Assembly: GCA_004346725.1 (NCBI GenBank)
Contig: SMDE01000001.1
Coordinates: 310,001 to 374,000, forward strand
Source of the DNA: Phytobacter diazotrophicus
Lineage (GTDB): Bacteria; Pseudomonadota; Gammaproteobacteria; Enterobacterales; Enterobacteriaceae
Direction of reading: 5' to 3'
Length of the DNA stretch: 64,000 nt
In this document: in pieces, positions 58,716-64,000 of the stretch
Layout of the letters: the number at the start of each line of letters is the position of its first letter
Position numbering within the stretch: the stretch's first letter is position 1
The notes under the pieces: generated by a model
What the model was told of the DNA's origin: nothing
The model's input: only the letters and a program-made list of their open reading frames with translations
The model's database searches: none
Position numbers and translations under genes: made by a program

Positions 58716-59717
58716 CTATGAGTTTTCGCTGGATTTATGCGCCTGCGTCGGGTTTAGCGGTGGTTTTTTTCTTTCCAGATACATCACGTGCTCGCTGTTG
58801 TTCATCATCTCCAGCAGGTTGCCGTGTCTGTCCGGATCGTACTCCACGATGCCGTAAGAATAGTGTAGCCGGAACTTTTTCATTGATTTTTCATTGAGAT
58901 CATCAATTTTTGACTGCAAGCTGAACAGGAAGGTGTCCACATCCCGATCATCGTCATGGCCCAGCAGGATGACAAATTTGCCTCCTTCCAGACGTGCGGC
59001 AACGTCATTCTTTTTCAGGCAGCGCAGAAGCACCGAGGCAAATTTTTTGAGCGTATTGTCGCCTTCGTTATGTCCGAAGAATTCATTAATAGCGGTGATG
59101 TTTTCAACATCTAAGTAAATGAGGCTAAACGATCGTTTATTATCAGTTAACCATGAGAAGCGTTTATCACCCAGTTTGTAAAAACCACGCTTATTGGGTA
59201 ATTCGGTCAATGTGTCCGTCATCGCCATGCTGATGATATGAAATTCGTCCTCGACAATGGCACCCAGATCGAGCAACGCGTTGATATTTTCCGGGGTAAA
59301 GTCGCGCGGTTTGTCATCAATAATACATATTGTTCCGGCGATCGAGCCATCTGGCAGGCGGACCGGGCAGCCTGCGTAAAAACGTATATGCGGCTCACCA
59401 ATAACAAATGGGTTATCGTGAAAACGCTCATCCACGCTGGTATCTTTCACAATAAAAATCCCCTGTGCCAGGATCGCATGTGCACAGAAGGATATATTGC
59501 GAGATGTCTCACGGACTTTCACTTCGCCGCTGCAGGAAACCAGCCATTGCCGATCGCGATCTAACAAGCTGATTATGCCTATTGGAACGTCAAATGCCGT
59601 TTTTGCCAGACGAGTCAGGCGATCTAAGCGCTCGTCATCCTTTTTATCGAGCAGGTCCATCATATAAAGAGATTTAAGACGCTCGGTTTCGTTTTCTGGT
59701 ATTTCAGGAAATTTCAT
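58716..59717 (-). CDS. GAF-GGDEF protein with altered active site
   Basis: A 333-residue soluble protein. A GAF domain (about 25-165) resembles that of E. coli YeaP/DgcP. The GGDEF domain (about 165-320) has EGGKF (244-248) where GGDEF is expected, so diguanylate cyclase activity is doubtful; it may instead bind GTP or c-di-GMP or act by contacts. Start ATG 59717 after GAGGCCTCACT. It is divergent from the aldo-keto reductase gene. Its location near bcs and two other c-di-GMP proteins suggests a signalling role there. Confidence 0.85.
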   Translation of the reverse strand: MKFPEIPENETERLKSLYMMDLLDKKDDERLDRLTRLAKTAFDVPIGIISLLDRDRQWLVSCSGEVKVRETSRNISFCAHAILAQGIFIVKDTSVDERFHDNPFVIGEPHIRFYAGCPVRLPDGSIAGTICIIDDKPRDFTPENINALLDLGAIVEDEFHIISMAMTDTLTELPNKRGFYKLGDKRFSWLTDNKRSFSLIYLDVENITAINEFFGHNEGDNTLKKFASVLLRCLKKNDVAARLEGGKFVILLGHDDDRDVDTFLFSLQSKIDDLNEKSMKKFRLHYSYGIVEYDPDRHGNLLEMMNNSEHVMYLERKKPPLNPTQAHKSSENS

Positions 59718-59897
59718 AGTGAGGCCTCATTAGCTATAGATTTACTATATCAGAGGTTTCTTATTTAGGTAGCGCCTCAAGACTCACCTTTACGTTGTAT
59801 GAGAAATATTCTCCTCGTGTAGCATGGCACAGATTACGCTGTTGCCTCTGTCGGCGCCGTCCTACAATGTGTTCACTTATCACCCTGGAGGTATTCC

Positions 59898-60761
59898 ATG
59901 TCTCAACCCACGCTTACTTATCGTCTTGGCGACCGAGAAGTTGGTCGTCTTGGCTATGGCGCAATGCAACTGGCCGGTCCCGGCGTGTTCGGGCCGCCGG
60001 CTGACGAAGCGAAGGCGATTCAGGTGCTTCGTGACGCCGTGTCGGCTGGTGTTAATCATATCGACACCAGCGACTTCTATGGTCCGCATATCACTAACCA
60101 GATAATCAAAAAAGCGCTGCACCCGTATCCGGCCGATCTGTGCATCGTGACTAAAGTCGGGGCGCGTCGGGATGACAAAGCCAACTGGCTGCCTGCGTTT
60201 AGCGCCGAAGAACTGACGCGCGCGGTAGAAGATAACCTGCGTAATCTTGGCCTCGACGCTATAGAAGTGGTCAACTTGCGCAGTATGCATGGTGTGCACG
60301 GGCCTGCGGAAGGTTCGCTGGAAGCTGAACTGGAAACACTGATTACCCTTAAAGAGCGCGGACTGATCCGGCATATCGGGCTGAGTAATGTGACGGCGAA
60401 GCAGGTCGCTGATGCGCAGGCGATGACGCCGATTGTCTGCGTTCAGAATATGTATAACGTAGCAAACCGTGAAGATGATGCGCTGATTGATGTGCTGAAC
60501 GCACAGGGCATTGCCTATGTGCCGTTCTTCCCGCTGGGTGGCTTTACGCCGCTGCAATCCGGGGAACTGAACGCGGTGGCGCAACGTTTAAATGCCACGC
60601 CAATGCAGGTTGCGCTGGCATGGCTGCTGCAACGTTCGCCCAATATCCTGCTGATTCCGGGCACCTCGTCGCCTGCGCATCTGCAGGAAAACCTGGCCAG
60701 CGCGCAACTGACACTGCCAGATGATGTGCTGGATATCCTCAACGGTATCGATAAGCGCTAA
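59898..60761 (+). CDS. Aldo/keto reductase, YdbC/PdxI-like
   Basis: A 287-residue (beta/alpha)8 reductase very close to E. coli YdbC (PdxI, pyridoxal reductase). RLGYGAMQLAGPGVFGPP is shared exactly. The catalytic Asp and Tyr are in HIDTSDFYGP, Lys in IVTKVGARR, and the NADP-binding end in LLIPGTSSPAHLQENL. CTGGAGGTATTCC precedes the ATG. It likely reduces pyridoxal to pyridoxine or a related aldehyde. A repeat hairpin follows. Confidence 0.88.
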   Translation: MSQPTLTYRLGDREVGRLGYGAMQLAGPGVFGPPADEAKAIQVLRDAVSAGVNHIDTSDFYGPHITNQIIKKALHPYPADLCIVTKVGARRDDKANWLPAFSAEELTRAVEDNLRNLGLDAIEVVNLRSMHGVHGPAEGSLEAELETLITLKERGLIRHIGLSNVTAKQVADAQAMTPIVCVQNMYNVANREDDALIDVLNAQGIAYVPFFPLGGFTPLQSGELNAVAQRLNATPMQVALAWLLQRSPNILLIPGTSSPAHLQENLASAQLTLPDDVLDILNGIDKR

Positions 60762-60782
60762 GTCGTATTCCCCTCACCCTGA

Positions 60783-60836
60783 GCCTCTCCCTCAAGGGAG
60801 AGGCGTTGTAGCCCCGGTCAGCGCAGCGCCAACGGG
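60783..60836. repeat. CCTCTCCC hairpin plus REP-like palindrome after the reductase
   Basis: GCCTCTCCC and GGGAGAGGC (60783-60804) form one hairpin; next to it GTAGCCCCGGTCAGCGCAG and CCAACGGGG (60809-60837) form a REP-like imperfect palindrome. It lies between convergent genes, like the repeat at 16107. Confidence 0.6.
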
Positions 60837-60850
60837 GAAGGTCAATGCCG

Positions 60851-61993
60851 TTACGCCAGCGCCTGCTGCCAGTCGGCAATCAAATCATCCGCCCCTTCGA
60901 TGCCCACTGATAACCGAATCAACTGCGGCGTAATGCCATTCGCCAGCCGCTGCTCAAGCGGAATAGAGGCGTGCGTCATACTGTAGGGCTGGCTCACAAG
61001 ACTCTCCACACCGCCCAGACTCTCGGCGAGCGTAAACAGTTTTAGCTTACTGATAATCTCAGTGGCGTACTGGTCATTGCCTTTCACTACCACCGAAATC
61101 ATCCCGCCGGGCAGCGCCATCTGCTTACGCGCCAGCGCATGATGCGGATGCGACGGCAACCACGGGAACCACACTTTTTCCACCTGCGGCTGCTGCTCCA
61201 GCCACTGGGCGAGGGCCAGCGCGTTACTGCTGTGGCGCTCAATACGTAGCGACAGCGTGCGGATTCCGCGTAGCGTCAGGAAACTGCTGAACGGGTCAAG
61301 CACGCCGCCTACGGCATTTTGCAAATAGCCCAGTTTTTCTGCCAGCGCCGGGTTATCACCCACCACCGCCAGCCCGGCCACCACGTCAGAGTGCCCGTTC
61401 AGGTATTTGGTGGCGGAGTGCACCACAATATCGAAACCCAGTTCAATCGGGCGATGAATCACCGGCGAGGCAAAGGTGTTATCCGCCACGCTCAGGATCT
61501 TATGCCGTTGCGCGATGGTCGCAATCGCTTCCAGATCCGCCAGCTTAAGCAATGGGTTTGTCGGTGTTTCAACCCAAATCATCCGCGTGTCCGGGCGGAT
61601 GGCGGCTTCCAGCCCTGCCAGATCGTCGGGCTTCACCCAGCTCACCCGCAGACCAGTGCTGCGCTTACGCACATTTTCGATAAGCCGGTAAGTGCCGCCG
61701 TATACATCATCAACCGCGACAATATGGCTATCCTTATCCAGCAATTCCAGCACCGTGGAAATCGCCGCCAGCCCGGAGGCAAAGGCATAACCACGCGTGC
61801 CGCCTTCGAGTTCGGCAATCGCGGTTTCCAGCGCGTGACGAGTCGGGTTACCGCTACGGGAATATTCATAACCGGTATGCTGACCGGGCGCAGGCTGTGC
61901 AAAGGTGGACGTGGCATAAATCGGCGGCATCACCGCGCCGTGCTGGTCGGTAAAGGTGCCACTGTGCACGCTCAACGTATTCAACGTTTTCAT
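60851..61993 (-). CDS. mtcC: Cystathionine gamma-lyase (reverse transsulfuration)
   Basis: A 380-residue PLP enzyme of the Cys/Met metabolism family. The PLP lysine is in HSATKYLNGHSD (near 195); the phosphate-binding region YEYSRSGNPTR and the substrate-site GGVESLVSQP are present. It cleaves cystathionine to cysteine, 2-oxobutyrate and ammonia. AAAGGAGTACAG precedes the ATG. It follows the beta-synthase gene by ten bases. The pair matches the Klebsiella mtcBC arrangement, and K-12 lacks it. A MetB- or MetC-type activity is the alternative. Confidence 0.86.
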   Translation of the reverse strand: MKTLNTLSVHSGTFTDQHGAVMPPIYATSTFAQPAPGQHTGYEYSRSGNPTRHALETAIAELEGGTRGYAFASGLAAISTVLELLDKDSHIVAVDDVYGGTYRLIENVRKRSTGLRVSWVKPDDLAGLEAAIRPDTRMIWVETPTNPLLKLADLEAIATIAQRHKILSVADNTFASPVIHRPIELGFDIVVHSATKYLNGHSDVVAGLAVVGDNPALAEKLGYLQNAVGGVLDPFSSFLTLRGIRTLSLRIERHSSNALALAQWLEQQPQVEKVWFPWLPSHPHHALARKQMALPGGMISVVVKGNDQYATEIISKLKLFTLAESLGGVESLVSQPYSMTHASIPLEQRLANGITPQLIRLSVGIEGADDLIADWQQALA

Positions 61994-62003
61994 CTGTACT
62001 CCT

Positions 62004-63374
62004 TTATTGTTCCAGGCGGTTACGCCAGGTGGTCAGAACATCGCTGCGGGTAATCAGGCCAAGAAAGCGGTCATTGTCGGCAATCACAGCCACCAGGCCC
62101 CGGTCAAAAATGGCTTTCAGCGCGCTTTCCGGCGCGTGCTTGTCGAGGGTTTCCACGTTGCGGGTCATCGCCTCTTTCACCGGTGATGAAAAACGCGCGC
62201 TATCACCCTGTACGTGGCTTATCAGATCCCACTCATCGACAATGCCGACGACCCGGCCGTTTTCCAGCACGGGAAGCTGCGAGAAATCATACAGACGCAT
62301 GCGCGCCAGCACGGCGGCCAGGGTGTCATCCGGCGCGGCGGTGACGGTAGCCCCTTCGTCGTGGCGCAGGGCAATGAAATCGGTCAGGTCGCCGCGCGTC
62401 GGGCGGCTTAACAAGCCTTGCTGGCGCATCCAGTCATCATTAAACATTTTGGAGAGGTATTTATTGCCGCTGTCGCAGGCGAGCGTTACCACTCGTTTGG
62501 CGGTCGTCTGCGCCTGGCAATAGCGTAGCGCGGCGCTGAGCAGCGTACCGGTTGAAGAACCGGCCAGCACGCCTTCGGTTTGTAGCAGAGCTCGCGCGGC
62601 GGCAAACGCTTCAGCATCGGTAACCCGGTAGGCCTTATGCACGCCGTCGATATGCGCCAGCGGTGGGATAAAATCCTCACCGATGCCTTCGACCAGCCAG
62701 GAGCCGGGCTCACCGTATTGCCCGGTTTCAACCTGATCGGCAAGAATGGACCCTGCCGGGTCGGCGAGGATAAATTCGGTTTTCGGCGAATGTTCGGCAA
62801 ACCATGCCTGCAATCCCCCCAGCGTGCCGCCGGAACCGACGCCAACGACAATCGCGTCGATATCACCGTCAAGCTGGGCGTAAATTTCCGGCGCGGTGGT
62901 ACTAAAGTGCGCCAGCGGATTGGCTTCGTTATTAAACTGGTCAATGTAAAACGCACCCGGCGTCTCTTGCGCCAGGCGGCGGGCATAATCCTGATAATAG
63001 GCCGGGTGCCCTTTGTTGACATCAGAGCGCGTTAAAACCACTTTCGCCCCCAACGCCCGCAGGTGGAAGATCTTCTCCCGGCTCATTTTGTCTGGCACCA
63101 CCAGAATCAATGAATAGCCTTTTTGCGCGGCAATCAGCGCCAGACCAAGGCCAGTATTGCCCGCCGTCGCCTCTATGATCGTTCCGCCTGGCTGTAAATG
63201 GCCCAGCCGTTCGGCTTCGTTAATCATCGACAGCGCAACGCGGTCTTTGATAGAACCGCCAGGGTTCTGGTTTTCCAGCTTCAGAAACAGGCTGCAGGGG
63301 CCCGTCTCCAGCTTATGCAACTGGAGGAGCGGAGTCTGGCCGATAAGTTCACTAATCGAATGCAATACTGACAT
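62004..63374 (-). CDS. mtcB: Cystathionine beta-synthase with CBS domain pair
   Basis: A 456-residue protein. The PLP fold II part has the lysine in NPGGSIKDRVAL, TAGNTGLGLAL and the glycine loop VVGVGSGGTLGG; the C-terminal third has two CBS domains (about 335-456; RLYDFSQLPVLENGRVVG and AVIADNDRFLGLITRSDV). It joins homocysteine and serine to cystathionine, the first step of methionine-to-cysteine conversion. In other CBS enzymes the CBS pair binds SAM. It is divergent from the MetN-like gene. Confidence 0.9.
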   Translation of the reverse strand: MSVLHSISELIGQTPLLQLHKLETGPCSLFLKLENQNPGGSIKDRVALSMINEAERLGHLQPGGTIIEATAGNTGLGLALIAAQKGYSLILVVPDKMSREKIFHLRALGAKVVLTRSDVNKGHPAYYQDYARRLAQETPGAFYIDQFNNEANPLAHFSTTAPEIYAQLDGDIDAIVVGVGSGGTLGGLQAWFAEHSPKTEFILADPAGSILADQVETGQYGEPGSWLVEGIGEDFIPPLAHIDGVHKAYRVTDAEAFAAARALLQTEGVLAGSSTGTLLSAALRYCQAQTTAKRVVTLACDSGNKYLSKMFNDDWMRQQGLLSRPTRGDLTDFIALRHDEGATVTAAPDDTLAAVLARMRLYDFSQLPVLENGRVVGIVDEWDLISHVQGDSARFSSPVKEAMTRNVETLDKHAPESALKAIFDRGLVAVIADNDRFLGLITRSDVLTTWRNRLEQ

Positions 63375-63769
63375 GGTTAATCACCCACAGATAAACGTGA
63401 TGAGCGGATGATAGGTCTGTCAATTTGCCTGTTTAAAGAACGTTTATCCGGCGATTAGAACAAAAAGAAATATGAAGTGCTATTTAGACATCAGGAGGGA
63501 AAGGCGGTTAGCCGTCCGGATGTGTCGATTGCCAGAATTTGGCATTTTTGCTGTGTTTTTAGCCACTTTGCCAGCAATCTTCCTGCGTATTATGCGTTTA
63601 GCAGATAACCATTGCTGAATTTAGTCATTAGACAGAATAGCGAGAATCGCCGCCTCTTAGCTCCGAAAGTTATATCTAATGTCTATTTAGTTATTTGAAT
63701 TATATTCATGACTGATTATTATCGTTTGGACTTCCATACTGCTAAACCGCCAAACGGAAAAGTAATGCA
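63375..63769. promoter_or_regulatory. Divergent promoter region of mtcBC and the MetN-like gene
   Basis: About 395 bases, AT-rich, without a gene. I looked for a MetJ box (AGACGTCT repeats) and found only loose matches (AGACATCA at 63488, TCTAATGTC near 63675), which I do not claim. Confidence 0.45.
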
Positions 63770-64000
63770 ATGATCGTTCTCAGGAATATTTCTAAGATTT
63801 TCGACCAGGGAAAGGCGTCGATTACCGCCGTAGACAGCGTCAATCTGTCGGTTGAGCAGGGGCAAATTTACGGGATTATCGGCTATAGCGGCGCCGGAAA
63901 AAGTACGCTGATTCGTCTGCTGAACGGTCTGGAAAAGCCGACCTCCGGCAGCGTAGTGATAAACGGTCAGGACATCTCTGCGGCAAAGGGCGAGCAATTG
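63770..64000 (+). CDS. ABC transporter ATP-binding protein, MetN-like, 3' end cut off
   Basis: The first 77 codons of an ABC ATPase from ATG 63770 (MIVLRNISKIFDQG). Walker A is GYSGAGKSTLIRL, and the Q-loop and signature lie beyond the window. The start resembles MetN of methionine importers. Being next to mtcBC, it likely takes up methionine or a related sulfur compound. Confidence 0.85.
   Translation, partial: MIVLRNISKIFDQGKASITAVDSVNLSVEQGQIYGIIGYSGAGKSTLIRLLNGLEKPTSGSVVINGQDISAAKGEQL

Noticed and set aside
63480..63690. MetJ-box-like fragments before the MetN-like gene
   Set aside because: Matches to AGACGTCT are too poor and not in tandem.

Overview
The window is chromosomal DNA of an Enterobacteriaceae species. 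Positions 1-26660 match the Escherichia coli K-12 gene order from serA back to glyU almost gene for gene: serA, fau, 6S RNA, zapA | ygfB, pepP, ubiH, ubiI | gcvTHP, ygfF | bglA | yqfB, trhA | ygfZ | sdhE, ygfX | fldB | xerD, dsbC, recJ, prfB, lysS | idi | actS, glyU. Two differences stand out. A MurR/RpiR-type regulator sits upstream of bglA, and the purine/xanthine block that lies between ygeR and idi in E. coli is absent. The accessory content (cellulose operon with bcsD, galU and a cyclase gene; reverse transsulfuration genes as in Klebsiella) suggests the Enterobacter/Kosakonia/Klebsiella side of the family. The species cannot be fixed from this sequence alone.

From glyU (26587-26660) to the right edge the DNA is accessory relative to K-12. 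First comes a two-gene operon of a Tm-1-like ATP-binding protein and a TIM-barrel PEP-hydrolase-family protein. It is divergent from a TetR regulator, with three identical-pattern operators between them. Next are an Aer-like chemoreceptor, an MntP-family exporter, and crcB behind a clear fluoride riboswitch. A sugar-acid block follows: gudD, then a GntR regulator, an L-idonate 5-dehydrogenase-like enzyme, an MFS carrier and a gluconate 5-dehydrogenase-like enzyme on one strand, with a ManD-family dehydratase diverging from them. FCD/GntR-type palindromes lie in three places in that block. Together these enzymes could bring glucarate and idonate/gulonate-type acids to 2-keto-3-deoxygluconate.

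The second half is a cyclic-di-GMP/cellulose region. A minus-strand operon reads: small protein, bcsA, bcsB, bcsC, bcsD, PAS-GGDEF cyclase, galU-like gene, bcsZ. It makes its own UDP-glucose and its own c-di-GMP. A PAS-GGDEF-EAL phosphodiesterase diverges from its promoter, a GAF-GGDEF protein with a broken active site lies beyond, and an OxyR-like LysR regulator with both redox cysteines lies downstream of bcsZ. BcsQ, BcsE, BcsF and BcsG are not present here, so this is a BcsD-type cellulose locus and not the K-12 type.

The right end holds a YdbC/PdxI-like aldo-keto reductase, the reverse transsulfuration pair (cystathionine gamma-lyase and cystathionine beta-synthase) and the start of a MetN-like ABC ATPase. 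That arrangement suggests methionine uptake coupled to its conversion to cysteine. Two small repeat classes (CCCTCTCC-type hairpins and REP-like palindromes) recur between genes. No rRNA, CRISPR array, insertion sequence or prophage was seen.
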